From contig OX291551.1 in NCBI GenBank assembly GCA_946406115.1, forward strand, positions 29,619,381 through 29,683,380: a stretch of 64,000 nucleotides of DNA. Reading direction: 5' to 3'. The position numbers were made by a program, and so were the translations under genes. The notes beneath the pieces are model-generated. The model was not told where the DNA came from, made no database searches, and saw nothing but the letters and a program-made list of their open reading frames with translations. Shown in pieces: positions 43,954 to 58,900 of this stretch. This DNA is from Apoda limacodes (Eukaryota; Arthropoda; Insecta; Lepidoptera; Limacodidae). Positions within the stretch are counted from its first letter, which is position 1. Each line of letters starts with the position of its first letter.

Positions 43954-46900
43954 GTAAGTCGTTTTGTATTTGTGTTATTTTTTTAATTAAAACATTTCAA
44001 CAATAAAACATAATTGTTAATTTGAAGCGGATCCAGATAAATATCAACAAAGATAATGCATTATTTAAGGCGAACAAATAATAAAAATTATAATTGGTTG
44101 TTTTCAAACGTTATGAGTAGAGACCTCAGAGTCAGAGACCAGACCAAAATTTATAATATTTGATTAGATTATAAGAGTTATAAGACAGCTAATGTGTTGT
44201 GTCATGTTGTTCTTCAAAATGTGAAAGCTCATGGAAGGCCATTTCTGCTAGACATTTTATAGTTTTAGAGTCTTTTATGACATTGGAAATGCTATGAAAA
44301 TGGTTTAAAAACAATAACAAGAAACTAATGGTATAATTTTAAAAAAAAAATTATTGACATTTTGGAAACATCCATAAGGTAGATTTTACTGACCTGTATT
44401 CTAGCAACCAGGTTTTCCCTATTATGGAATCTGTTAGGTAAGTTAATTAAAGGCTGGGGTCCTTATTTGGTTATAGATTTTCTTGAACTCTCCATTGTTC
44501 TCTATCTTGAGAACAATTGAGCCATTTTGGCCAGCAATGCTAAAGATCTGCTCATCTCATTCTAAGTTTTTCCATTTCTGGGTCTATATTTGATTGTATA
44601 GTCACCATGCCAGTTTCATTAAGATTTCCACTGTAAAATTCTAGGAAAAAACTGGTCTGGATTTGGTTTGGTGGAATTGAATTGACTACCAAAGTAATAT
44701 TTTATCATCAGTTATGATACCATATTCACAATAACTTAAAAATTTACTACATATTCACAATCCATAGTTAACTTCCAGAGCCTCATTATTAATTTTTCAT
44801 CATCAGTAGTAATATATGATGTCATCATCACTGTTCTTTCTGACCCATCTTCCATGACATTAGCAATTATTGCACTAAGTCTATATTCCAATCATGTACG
44901 AATAAGTAGTGATTCCTTCAAATTGTACCCTACCAAAGTGAGATCTGATGATAGAAGCCTTTAAGATAAATATCAGTAATAAGATATCTGTATGAAGTTT
45001 AGGTTCAGCGTGAACACACTGCTTAAGGGATATTCCATTAGAAGTTGGTGCTGAGCCACCAAGAGTATGATAGTAAAGGCAACTTCCGTAGGCTGTTTAG
45101 GAACTAAAAGTGATCCAATTAAGCCATATGTGTCTTTATGTAGTTAGTTCTCAAACACTAGCTAACATCAAATTCTATTAATTTAAATGACTTCCATAAG
45201 AACAAGGAAATACCTATGTCTTAAAAGTTTTGTACTATTACAATACAACACAGTTCTACAAACTAGGACTAAAGTAAATGAAGCATACAAGTTTCCTCTA
45301 CCTATAGTAGCTAGAAAGACAGATTCATGCATTTTCTCTTCTCTCAACATGATTTAGGCATAAGTATACCGGGGGAAAAATGTCTGAGTATCATTCACTT
45401 GTTGTGAGGCAATTGGAAAATCTTAAATTAACTCAAGAATAATATTCCTTATTCCTAGACATTCATTTGCACAGTGCTATAAGGCACCAAACTAAGCAAA
45501 GCTTGTACTATGGATACTAATACTCCTAGAAATTAAATCACACAACACTATTAGGTACCAAAGTAAGCAAAGCTAAAAGCTAAAGCAAAACATAGAAATA
45601 CTCTCTTTTTTTATTATCACATACATACAAAGACAAATGTTTATCTCATAAATGTTCTTCCTCTGTGAGGGGATTGAACTAACACCCCTTGGTTAACCAG
45701 GCAAGTTAGTGCCCAGGAGCCACCAATGAACTTAAACTTCTTGAAAAATTCAATAAAAGTTGATACTATGATAGAATTAACATAAAGAAGCTGAGTTATG
45801 ACAAAATGAACCCAAATTTCTTCATGTGAGGGTGTTATATGTTTAAAAGACAATCACTATATTTATGTCTCAAAGGACTACACAATTTAAAATTAAAATA
45901 TTAGTCATCCCTTTAAAATGAAAACTTATTATTTTAGTGCAACTATGATAAGGAATTAATGAGTGGTCTGCTTTTTTACAGACAGTTACACATTGCAGCA
46001 GTACATGGTTGTCAGCGATCAATTAGTGCCCTGCTCAGGATATGTCCAGACAAAGCATGGATCGATTTACCTAACGATTACCGGCATACAGCGCTTCACC
46101 TGGCGGTGATGAGCCAACACGCTACTGTTGCCAGGATGCTGGTGATCGCTGGCGCCTCGCTGGACGCCCGGGACCTCGCCGGACAGACGCCCATTCACAT
46201 TGCCACTGAGTTACAGAGCATTCAGTGTCTCCACGCGTTACTCACTCCTCTTTCGTCTTCCGCCAGGGCATCTAGCAGTAAGAAGCACCGAAATCATGTA
46301 CTGGATGAAATAAACTATGATGGTAAGTGATTTTTCTAAAATCAGTGCAATATAAGAGTTCTAAAAATGGTGGTACGAATAGAATTGTCCTAAACATGAA
46401 AAAGCAATTCACAGGTAGTTAAATAGTAGGATATAGAATTGAATTCGAAGGCTGTACTCAGCAGTGACGAAGTCATGAAAAATTACAAAAAGCATTCTTG
46501 AACGCTTTTAAGACTGCTTTAATCTCACTGCCTATATTTTGTTTTACAAACGAAAAAGCATTTATTTTTTTCTCGACATTTCAGCCAGATTGCACTAGCC
46601 ACAGTATAAGATGGCTGACAAAAAAAAAACAAAGATAGTATTTGATTAGAAGTTATTGGTGTAGAATTTCAACAGCACCTCATCAATCATAGAAAAAAAA
46701 CCGACTCACACTTGACGTTTCTAAGTAGGCTATGTCCTTCCTCGGGACTCACACTATCTCCATGCCAAAATTACCTGTGGTTCCACCCGCCTTAAATTCT
46801 TTTATCGGTATAGGATTTCAACGGAAACTTCTCAATTATAGAGAAAAAACTGACTCACACCTTATGTTTTCAAGTAGCCTATGTACTTCCTCGGTACTCA

Positions 46901-49900
46901 AATTATCTTCATGCCAAATTTCGTCTTAATTGGTACAGCGGTTTAAGCGTGGAGAGGTATCAGGCAGACAGACAGAAAAACAGAGTTACTTTCGCATTTA
47001 TTATATTAGTATGGATTTGGATTCTGCAATCTGCTTAGGTTCAGAATAGGATGCGACCTTTTGGGATGAAGCACGATCGGACACCCGCCCGGAGGCCTAA
47101 CAAGCTGATTGATATGAGTGATTAAACAAATAAAAGACTGTTCAATATTTAGACTTTTTTAATGACAGCATAACTAAAACTGTCACTCACTTTACTGTCT
47201 AGAACTGTAATTTTTAGTTCTGTCTCTTTCTGTACTGTATAGCTCAAAAGCTGATGGTATGTTAAGCTTTTGTTGTTAAATATAGAAAAATCAGGTGTGA
47301 TACCGTTTTCCAATAATAGCAACAAAGATATGTACAGATTCAGTACCTAGCAGGTACCTACTATTGCTGTGCAAAAGTCTGGCTGGCATTAATGTTAGAA
47401 AGAAATATGGAAAATATAAAAATGTTACCATTAATTTTTTATACCACTAATATATCGGTAGATAAGCGGTCACCGCAGCCTGTGGACGCTTGCAAACCTC
47501 CGCGTTGCCGACTCATTGAAATTCTAATCATTTCTTTTGGGAAGTTCTTCATATTGTAGTCCCGAAAGTAAACCTTAGCAGGGCGCTCATTCCACAACCA
47601 TAGCGTTCGCGGGGAGCAAGTTTCTCTGAAATCGCACTGTACGTGACTATTTAGGTTCTAGGGTGGGAGGGGAGGATGGGATGCTGATGGTGCGATGGTA
47701 AAAAGTAGCCGTGGTCATCATTTCGAAGAATTCCTCGGCCCACTCTCTTACTTAAGGGTTTGATATGGGTTGTGAGTTTAGGATTAACGACGATTCTGAA
47801 GCAGGGTACTTGATTTTTCAAGTTTGTCATCGTTCCCACAGTAGGAATTGTTGTTTGTGCTTTTTCATGTCATAATCTATTATAGTTGCAATAATTGTAG
47901 TAGTAGGCATTTTCATTGACGCCTAGCGGATGCAAGCATGCAGTTGGCCTTGGCAATGACAACGTCCCCCAGTAAATATGCGTTACGGATTTCTGATATC
48001 GCGTGACGAGAAATTGTAGAAAAAACGGTGTCTCTCTAGGATCTTCAGTTGAGTTGAGCAGTTGTGTTGAATTGGAACCGGTTTGGTTGTGCATTAATGG
48101 TGGAGCGTGGACATCGCCCGGCAAGAGGTCGCGGCAACGCGCCGGGCTGTGCAAATAGCCAGGCAACGCCTGCTGACGTCACGCGGTTATGTAACTCTTC
48201 AAGCTTAGGTGTTAACGATTTGTTTTTGTAAATAAAACAATCTATAGATATTTTATGCTGCTATGACATTTAAAGTACATGAAGGTACTGAAGGTTGTTT
48301 TAGTAGTACTTACTTTTTAATAAAAAATTGCGAAGGTCATCCTCAGACACACAGCCACCACTTTGGCACACATGTGCCAATTATGTTTTTCTGATGTGAG
48401 TTCATTAAGAGCGGCATTCTGGCTTCAAAGTAATCGAAGCAAAACCTGGGCTAATAAAACAAAGGTAACATTACTGGCGCCCCCACCACCGTGGACAACC
48501 TTTCGATTTCTTCTATCTATAGTATGTATATAATTTGATCATTTGCATTGCAAAGCAACTCGTTCAGTTTTGGGTCCGCGGTTTACAACTATTAAGTGGA
48601 TTGTACATGTACATGTGGAATGGACATTACAAAAACTTGTAAAACATAATTAATTTACGAAAAGCAGGTAAATAAATAAATTCTGACTGAATAAAAATAA
48701 TAATCGGCCCTATCGATGGTAAATGGTGGAAGCGACAAAAATAAAGGAGTAAGTTTTTCGTAGATTATTATTGTACATATAGGTACAATGAGTTTCTGTT
48801 TGCTACTTTTTCAACGGCGGTAAATCAAAATCTGGATGAAAATATTGTTTCGTGAGTCCGATAAAAGGTTCCTATGGACGACATAAGGCATAAGAATCGC
48901 AAAACGAAGTCCACACAGACAAAAAAAAATGGAATCGACCAGTTTACCATATACATTATATCATTTTTATGAATATACACATCACATATCTGTATATTAT
49001 ATAAATATCAGCCAAAGAGCTACCAACTTGAGTACATAAATACTTAAAAGCTGTTACTATATAGAACCAGTTATGGTTGCCCGATGCCCGTCCGTTCGAC
49101 CTCTCGCCTAATATGTGGGTATTTCCTGCGTTGTAAAGGTGTGTTTACACCTGACGAGCGACGCGGCACGCATCGTACGTACTACTGCGAACAACAAGTC
49201 AAATCGCAGTTATTTTCAGACGCTAAAGCTGCATGTTGCTAGCTGCAACTTGCATACTTACTATCGTTAAAATTAGACATTGAGTGAGCACCGTTTAGGA
49301 GTGAGTACAGAATTACCTAATTCAATTGGCTCTTTGGGCGGCAGAATGTACCTCGACGCTCCTTTTGTACTCTTGAATACCTCTACTGTACAGATATGTT
49401 ATAATCTCGTTAACCGCTATTTTTTAAATTTTTTTATGTTGCATGTAAATGGCAATATAACACAATTGCGTATAATGCTTTTTTACAACCATGAAAAAAT
49501 AAATTTTAAACAGGTAAGCAATTTTCAAATGTCAAGCAAACTACGTGGGGAAAAAAAAGGAACATTAGCATCTAAGTTCTATTGTAAATCAGCGCTATCT
49601 AGCAAGAGCGTGTTACACCTTATTTGTCATTAAAGTTTAGTCGTGTAGATAGATATACTTTTTTCCAAAAATGTTCTCGAAATGTAAAAACTGATTTGGT
49701 ATAAATTTTGATATCTTAAATTGAAAATCAGTGTAATAAGTAAATATCAATGACGTAATGATATCTAATGTTGGTATAGAGAGTTGTTCACAGAAGTGTG
49801 TTGACGCGTCTCACGCTTCGCTGACTCCACGCACGAGTGGGAGGCTCGTACTTATCTTCCGGGACGGTGGAGAGCACTCGAAATTACAGCCAGGGTGAAA

Positions 49901-52900
49901 GTCCCCGTGAGTGCAAGCGCATGCCGCGCACCTCACAGTCGGAAAACCCAGCCATTCGGTGTATACCGTTTCCAGGTTAATGAACACTGGTATTCCCAAT
50001 CACGCTTCACTCTACCGATGCGCTTAATGGTTTTCTTTTAATTGACGCTATTAAAGTATAATAAAAAGTTAACCTAATTAACTAGATGATTTTTTTTTCT
50101 ATTTGATGTTTTGTCTTATTGATTCAAATTTATGATAAACTTCCTGAATTTCGTAGGAATATGTGATTTACCGAATACTTTAAAACTTAGTAATTTAACA
50201 GGTCATCTTTCTTTTAGACATATTGAAAAAATCACGACCTTAAATAGATTCAGTATTAATTAATAAGCGCTGAAAAGTGTACTTAAATAATATATAGTTG
50301 AATCATTCAAAAAAAAACTAGTTTTAAACGCAAAGGAAATTTCTTCTGCATTCGGGTATCTATGTATAAAAACCAAGCCGGAGTTCTAAGAAAAGACCGC
50401 TTATTTGTTGTATCAGGGTTTTTTTTTTCTTACTAATCGTTTCAGTTCCTAGAGGCGCTAATTTGAGATAGACTTGGCTACAGTTTACACCACAAACACA
50501 AATAACTTGTTTCTCTGTAAATTACAAATGCGAATTAATTCTTTCCTAAACACCTGTCTTCTTGATGAAAAAAAAAACATATTTTACACTACACACGGGT
50601 CGAGGGTATGTGTTTGCAGAGATTATTATTTTCTTGCCCGTTTAGAGGTAAGAATGTAATAAAAAAAAAAACACTATTTGAAAACTGACGTAAAAACTTA
50701 ATAACTTCTTTTTATTTGGTACAGTGCTAGCTGTGATTATTAAAGCGAACCAGTTTTAATTTGAAAAAAATAACTCACTACAAACAACAGAAAACATAAT
50801 CATAGTTTGTAATTATTCGGTACAGCGCCATCTATGTTTATAAAAGTGAATTACTATTTGTTAAATAAATTAATAATTTCATTATATTTTATTATCCGCG
50901 TATTTGTAGTGTAAAGAACTATGTTATCACTCAAGTAAAAATACAATTCCCGCTTCGGGCCTCAAACTACACCCTCATCGGTAATCGCTCACTTTCACCT
51001 TTCAGTGCACAATGTACTATTTTACTATATCTACTACAACTAAATGTATATCATAAATTTATCATACATAGAGTACCCACCTCATACATAGAGTACCCAT
51101 CTCATACTCCTAAAATTTAACTGAGATATTTTTTATTGAAAAAAGATTACATTGTGGAGTATTAATTAGGACAGACATCTTCGTATTCTGGAAACTAGTT
51201 TATAAATAGCATTTCTTATTAAATATTTAGATTAGGAAAGTAATGGGAACAGTCAAGGGTGTCGTTATTATATTTACGATTGGCACAAAGCCGCACGAGG
51301 TACTCTTACAATGACCAAGAAATGTCCCCAATAGAGAACTTCTACTTCGCGTGGATCGTTCACAATTTGGTTCCTACTTCAGTATAGATATTATATTACA
51401 TATCCATTTTAAGTATTATTATCACATTGTAGAATGGTTTATCTACGTTAGTAAACATTAATAAGACACTTCAATATGTCTAAATGTCATATGTTATCGC
51501 TAAATTAGGGCATCTTTTTGCTAATAGCTCTTAATTTTCGGCAGTTAACAATGTACCGGATTTACAATATCATAAACTGAATTCCAAGTACGGCGTTTTT
51601 GGAAAGTCCAGATTACTTATTCATATCTCATAAATATACTTAGATGACGTCATCTGTTGCAGCAGAATGTTGTTAAAGAAACACGCAAAATAAACCATGG
51701 TGCTGGTATCGTCGAGTGAAAGTGAAACGATTTGCGCTTCAGACGAGCAGAGATTTACGAGGATAAAGTAATGAGCTCGATTTTGTCTATCATTGTGATC
51801 GGTTTTAGCAATATCTTGATTTCATTGGGTCCTTCGGCTATTACTAAGTGTCGAGTTATGTTAGGATTGCTTACTATTAACTGACGTGGACTAGGAAAGG
51901 ATGACTGAAAAGTCACTTTCTAGTATGGTACTTAACAATGGCAGCTTTATTATATTCTATACATATAAAATGCTTTGTCCTGAATGACTGATGGATCAAC
52001 GCACAGCCTAAACCGCTCATCGTAGAGACCTGAAACTTGGAGGGTGTGTTCTTTGTATGACGTAGGCATACGATAAGAAAGGATTTTCCGAAAGGGTCAA
52101 GTGCGAGTCGGACTCACACAATAAGGGTAAACCGATTGTAATGAAATTTTGATAAGTTATGCACACGCCGGGGAAGGTTTCTGAATTAGTACAACCTTTC
52201 ACAATAGGTGACGCACCACAGTTGTTTTGAAAAAAAGAAACAACGTTCGCCGGGACAGCTACTAGTTACATATATGTATAATTCATGCAAAATCTACAAA
52301 ACAATTTTCTGCACGTTGACACGTTGACACGTGGACTAGGAGATGATGCTTGATTGTAAACTTATAATAAAATATTCAGTAATTATTGCGTGTTTATTTG
52401 TTTTGTTTACATTGTCCTACTACAAGTGTGAACAGTTTACATATAGGTGTAGCAACATTCCGCGGCAGACACGATCACAACGTAACGTGATACATGGGTT
52501 TTACCACACATGAGCGGGTTTTTCTACCGCATAAACATTTTCATTGGTTTTGAACGTTTTGTTGGTCGTTGCACCACAACACTACGCCTACCCACGTGCT
52601 TACAACGTCTAGGTTCCAACTTCCATCACGTGTCATTGAATCTAAGCTACGTAATCGAATCGTATACCTACTACGAGTAGGTATGTTTGTGCAAAATCAC
52701 AGTCACGAGGCACATACCGACGCAAAACAAGAATTTCTTGTTCAACGGTTTAAAATGTCGTGTTAAGTACATTTTTTTTTCTGTCGGGAACTCCATGATT
52801 GTAATAAAGAAGTTTACTTAAGCAAACTGTAGCTGTTGGTGTAGCTCGCTCGCTCGAGTGCAATCCGGAAATTTGTGCGGTAACTTTTTGATATCCGGGT

Positions 52901-55900
52901 TAAAAGTAATAATATGTCCTTCTCCGTCTCTTCGGTAGATATCAGAGATTGAGTAATGAGGGAAGTAAGATAGTTCTCGCAATCTTTTTTTATATGTTTT
53001 ATGAAGCGACCGATCGATGATCGCCACTCGCCCGTGCGTCACGTAACGTATCGCCACTGCCGAACAAAAAGTGGTGCCAAATATGTACGCTAATGTGATT
53101 AGAATGTTAGCAGCTGACGTCCTATGATGGCAAAGCACTGAACTTTGTCTTGTGTTCGTCCGGCTCTTGTGAGAGTTGTGATTTGGGCGTTTACGGAAGC
53201 GGTGAAAATATCGTGGCGGCCATATTTGGCGAGAGCGTGAATACTGCGTAACGTAGGCGCGGCGCCGGCGGGGAGCATAACTGGGAAAACCCCAAGAACG
53301 CGCCGCGCCGTTCGCCGCTCGCTCGGTTCGGTACATCGTTCACAGACAGACGCGTTCTCTGGGTAGTATTTATATCAGACAACTGCAACTAAATCTGTTT
53401 ACGTTGGTCTTTAGGGTTTCGTAACCAAAAGGTAAAAAACGGGACCCTACTTCTAAGACTACGCTGTCCGGCCGTATCTCATGTATCGCTGTATCTCATG
53501 AACCGTGATTGTTATAGTTGAAATTTTCACAGAACATGTATTTCTGTTGTTGCTATAACAACAAATACTAAAAAACAGATTAAAATAAATATTTAAGGGG
53601 GCTCCCATACAACAAACGTGATTTTTTTCAGTTCCAGCATACATCTGTGAATATTGCACTGTTGTTAGTTTTTAGGCCGTAGATGTGCTCTAGGAAAAAT
53701 CTATTTTGTTATTAACATTTTCGAAATATATAGTAACCATACCACGCCCTAGCCAATTTCCATTTGAGAGAATCAATAATCTATAACTATTTCAGCCAAA
53801 CTATCGCTTTACCTTTTATTTAAAAAAAATTATAGTATGCCGAACCTGAAATTATAATTTTTAAGCCGTAATAAATCTAAGTATATTTTTTGCATAATGT
53901 TTCCCTGTCGCGTCGCATTAACTAATAAACTGCACAAGTAATAAATCATAAAGTTATCATAACAGCCTTTATAGACCGGGAGACAGTGACACAAAATATT
54001 GGGTCATTTGTACCAGTATGGCGGTTCTTCAATCGTTCGACACTCGTAATTTATCCGACACGTTCGACTAACGCCCACGCGATTGGGCCGCCGGTACCAG
54101 CGCTATGACCATCATTTTTCTTTTCGTCATTACGTAGTTAGACCCCTGAAGAACCTCCATACTGGTACAAATGACCCAATATGACTGTTACAAAGAACTA
54201 AAATGAATGGGAAAAAGAAATTGTGATCCCTCCCTCACATTGTGATGGGAATGTGTGTTCAGTGACTAGTTACTCCCCTTAGGGGTAATACAACCGCAAA
54301 AATATACAAACACCCATGTACATACACACTTTATTTTCGTCACTTGAAAATCTCAGAGCGTTTGTGGTTTCGGCTAAGAAGTTAAATTTTTACCGGTATG
54401 ATCGGCCGAGTTGCGACAATTTGACGCTCTTTCGGGGTGTTCCAATATTATTTACGTCGTAGTTTACTCGCAGATAAACCTGTGTAATTTGCAAGAGTCG
54501 CGTAGATTGATATTCTACGGATTCCCCTAATTTGTTTTGCGTCGCATCCGTATTCTAAGAAGCTCTAGTTGTTTTGTGTACACGTTTGTTCGAGTGAGTA
54601 CCTAATACTGAATGATATCAGACATTATCTTTAGAAATTATGCGACTGTATTGTTTTATTGCAGTTTTACATGTGTGCAGTGAGTAGTGTAGCACATCGC
54701 CGAAAGTTGTAAACTTATTATATGTAGGTACTTTTCGCGGCACCTTTAATGTTCACGAGGCGTGAGATATTCGATTGAAATTGACGTTCGCCTGTAGCGT
54801 TGTGTTTTGCGAAGACTTGTGCTGTGTGTGACGCATTCTTGCAGAACAGGTTACCGCGAGCAAAGTGGTGGCCAAAAGGAGGATCGAAACACAATGAAAA
54901 TGTGTCACCAAGCCCTTAAGGAAGGAAATGATTGGGTGAGAGGCGTGTCTAGGAGTAGGTGCTTGTGGCGCCTTGACCTGAGTATGGCGTCGGGTTGTTC
55001 GACTGTGTTGTGACCACAAGTAGAAGGGCTTACTTTATATAAAGAAAGATCCATGCCTCTTCTACCCGTTGTTGTAATATTTTTCAAGTAGAAAAAATTT
55101 AATAATTTGCTCTTTTCAGGGTTTTTACTCACCTCACTGAGTAATTTCCATTTATTGTATTTAATGCAACATAAAATATATTTGTGTTAAAGCGTGTATT
55201 GCATGTGCTTGTACTGAAAGTCGGTTCAATTCTAAGAATTGGTTGTTATATAGCTTGCTTTGAATTGACTCTAAATTGTAGCAAGAAGTCAAAAAACGGT
55301 AAAAATGTAAAATGATATACAAAAAGCATTTAAATTCAAATTCAAATGCTTTATTTCTCAAAAATAGGATATCATATCACTTTTTTGAAGTCAGTTAACT
55401 GTAAGTTGTTTGTTACTACCGTTTCGAAATCAAAATGGCGTTCTGGTGAGAAGAAGCGGCAAAAGAAACTATCCAGCAGTCGCTCTTTTAATTTTGATTA
55501 ATCAATACAAATGATCAAATAAATTTTTATCGTCAAGGTAGTCTTGAATTGTGTTTTTCTGTTTTACAGTATTTTTGAACTCTTAGGTTTAAGTATTGTT
55601 TTAAAGATTGACAGTTAATATCACTATTACACATAATGTTATACAGGGTTCTTACCGTGACTATTCTTTAATCAATATTTTTATGAACATAAATTAAATT
55701 GTCTAAAATATACTGAGACCTCGATTTCCTTAAATTATTTATCTCTTAAAAAGTATCTATGGGATAGATTGTAAATTGCTCAAAAAGCCCTCTTCTGCAG
55801 CACAAAGATTGTTTGAATATCAGCTGCGTGCCACCATAGGAAAATACAGTAGGACATCACGCTATGAAAGTAGCTAAAGTATACTATCCGGGCAGTAGCT

Positions 55901-58900
55901 TTGTCCGTAAGTTGACGAATCTTTTTAACCGCGAATGCTGAAGAACTAAGCCTATTCGCCAATCTAGCTATGTGTGGGCCCCACTAAAGCTTTCTGTCTT
56001 GCTGAACTGTCTTGGGTGTAAATATTGAGTCATACTCTTTACTAAAGGCATTAAAAAAATTATTATAAGGGTCACTATAATCAACAAAAGATGAAATTTT
56101 TAACAAAAAAAAGATTTTCAACACTTCCAAGTTGCTTTTTGATTTAGGTCTAGTAACATTTTTTTCCTTAGACTTGTTCCTGTTCAGTTGTCAAATGTTG
56201 TCAATGTTAACATTTGAATTTGAACTAACTGACCACAGTGGTCAGAAGCAAGCTTGTTTATTATTCACTTATTTGTGACTGTAATACAGAAATCTGCAAA
56301 TATGTTATCTATACATGTTGCCGTACTGGCTGTTATTCTGGTTGGCTCTAGAAATTTATTGCAGTTGGATGATTGGAAGGGACTTTTCAATTTAATGCAT
56401 AAGAAGGAGTTTTTTTTTTATCTTTATTGCAAATTATTGATCAAGCCTCGTCCATTATGTTTTAAAAATGTAATATACCGCTGAAGGCAGTCTGTATACA
56501 CTAATAACAATCAGTTGCTCCATGACCACACAGGCTATCTCAATAGTTCGTTCAACCGAGAGGCTAAGTGAGCCTCACTGGTTGGTTATGTTTTAATTTA
56601 AAATTTAATATTATATTAAAGAGCCACCATGTATAGCATGTTACCTGCTGAACGAACTATAACTCTGATGACTACTGAAGTTGAACATGATCTGGAGTGA
56701 CTTTAACCAATGCTCTGTGATGCAAAGAATGTCTGTCACAGCAGTTCATGAATAACTCTATTTCCGAGTCTTTCCCTGGCATACCTTGTGTATTTTAATG
56801 AACTATGTTAAACCTTTTACACGTTTTTTGTTAACATTTTTGGCAGAACATTCAGGTAAATTATATTTAGAAACAAGAGTCGAGCCAGAGGGACTCTCTG
56901 TTGCACAATTAACTAAAAAAATCATTTGGAACAGTTTTCAAAGTTAAGTTTCAATACGTTACTATTGTAATTTATATAACTACTACTTAAGAAGTTAATA
57001 ACAAATATATCTAATAGTAATGTATATGACATTGTTTGATCATTTTTAGTACAGTTACATATACGCTCGCGCCGCGCGCAGCTAGGATTACAGAAATTAG
57101 CTTTCTGCCACATATCGCCCTCTTTTAATCATTTTTCATCACAATGGTTTTACTATTACTTATTACTTGTTTTCATTAATTTAACTTAATCGTTGCTTAT
57201 ATTAAATAATTATAGCAAACATTCCATACTATATGCGGGATCTTTTATTGAGATTTGAGTCAGGTTCATTGTAGCAAGTTTTACGACTTTGCTTAATTTT
57301 TGCGGCATTTGTTTGTAGTTGGTGAAAAAACAACCGCGGTTTGGAAGGAAACACAATAGATTTTTGTTATGCCACAGCCAATAACCTTCAAGTTTATATT
57401 AATTGATATGATTATGATGAATATCTCCAATAATATTCGTAAGCATTAGGGAATACCCACCATCCATTAACCTAAATTCTTGTACCGCTCCGTTCCTTCG
57501 CGCTATTTTAGTACGAATCCGACAATTTTTGAACTTACCTAAATAAACTTGGAGTCGTTCCAACACTGAGAACAGTCGGAAATTTACGTTATTATTAGTG
57601 TCTCGCCTCTGCCTCACCTAACTAACTATAAATTTTATCTTAAAATATAGAATGACAAACTAATGTAAAAAATGCTGCGGAATTTCAATTATTGTTTTGT
57701 TTTTAGAGAGTAACTATCAAAAATTAAGTTTATGAAGATAAGGTTTTGTGTTAAGATTAAAAACGAACTACTGTTACGTTTGCAGTGGATCTGTAAGAGG
57801 TCAGTGTTAATGTTACACAAATACACAAAACCTCCAGTGTCAAGAGAGAGTTGAGCTGCAGTTTGCTTTTATGTAATTTATCAGGTACCTACAACTAGGC
57901 TTGCCAACTCTTAAAGTCATTTCCGTCATTTTCCACTTCAAAATCCGGGACTTGGACATGTGTTGCGGGCGCGGGACACACTGCAATTCATTCTGATGCA
58001 AAATTTGGGAGACATTACAGAAGTAAATCCATTTTAGCTACTTGTTGCTAACTGTATAAATCGTCGTGGTCTGATGCTAAGCGGTCACCATTTTACAAGT
58101 TGTTCAATGTAAGTGGTTGAACACTTACATGGGGGCAAAGACTTAAAGGCTTAAAGTGTCTTTCCGTGGTTCCGTGGTTCTACATTACAAAAAGAGGAAT
58201 GTGAGTACAGTTTGTGTAATAAGCATCTCCGGTACTAGTCTATAGACAACATATTCTTTTGGCGTCGGAGACAGAACATAGCCTTGCACTACACTGGGAC
58301 ACCGACAACTACTTAGCTGCCGGAAGGAAAACCAGCCATCTGCTCAAACCCCAGACAGTCCATAAATAGGAACTCTAATCTCGAACGCCATTGAATGCCT
58401 TCGCTATGTCTAGACGCCAATTTCTTCTCTTGACTTAAAATACCCATGGATCTGTAAGATATCTACACTAGAAGACTAGCTAAAGCCCTGTTGACTGTTA
58501 CTGACCATACGGTGTTCTATGGACTGATGTTCTATCTATCTAAGGACTAATGTTAATCACACGCACAACTTTGTACAACTGCTGAAAGCTGCATCATCGT
58601 CTTTGTCACTTAGTTATTGCACGCATTTGAACATTTTAGTTATATCCACTTAAATTGTTATAAAGGAGAAAAATGATGAATTTATTGTGACCAGCCAAGT
58701 CTAAATCTGTGATAAACAAAAATAAGAATAAAACATTTGAGAAAATAAGTACTTATTTAATTCAGTATGATTACCTAAAAGCTTTTGATTATTCTAACAA
58801 TATTCATAGAATAATTAATGGTTAAAGTAACTACATCACTATTTAATTTTATAAATTGTTGTCATTTTGCTAGACCTACCTAGGTACCTACCTAACTATA

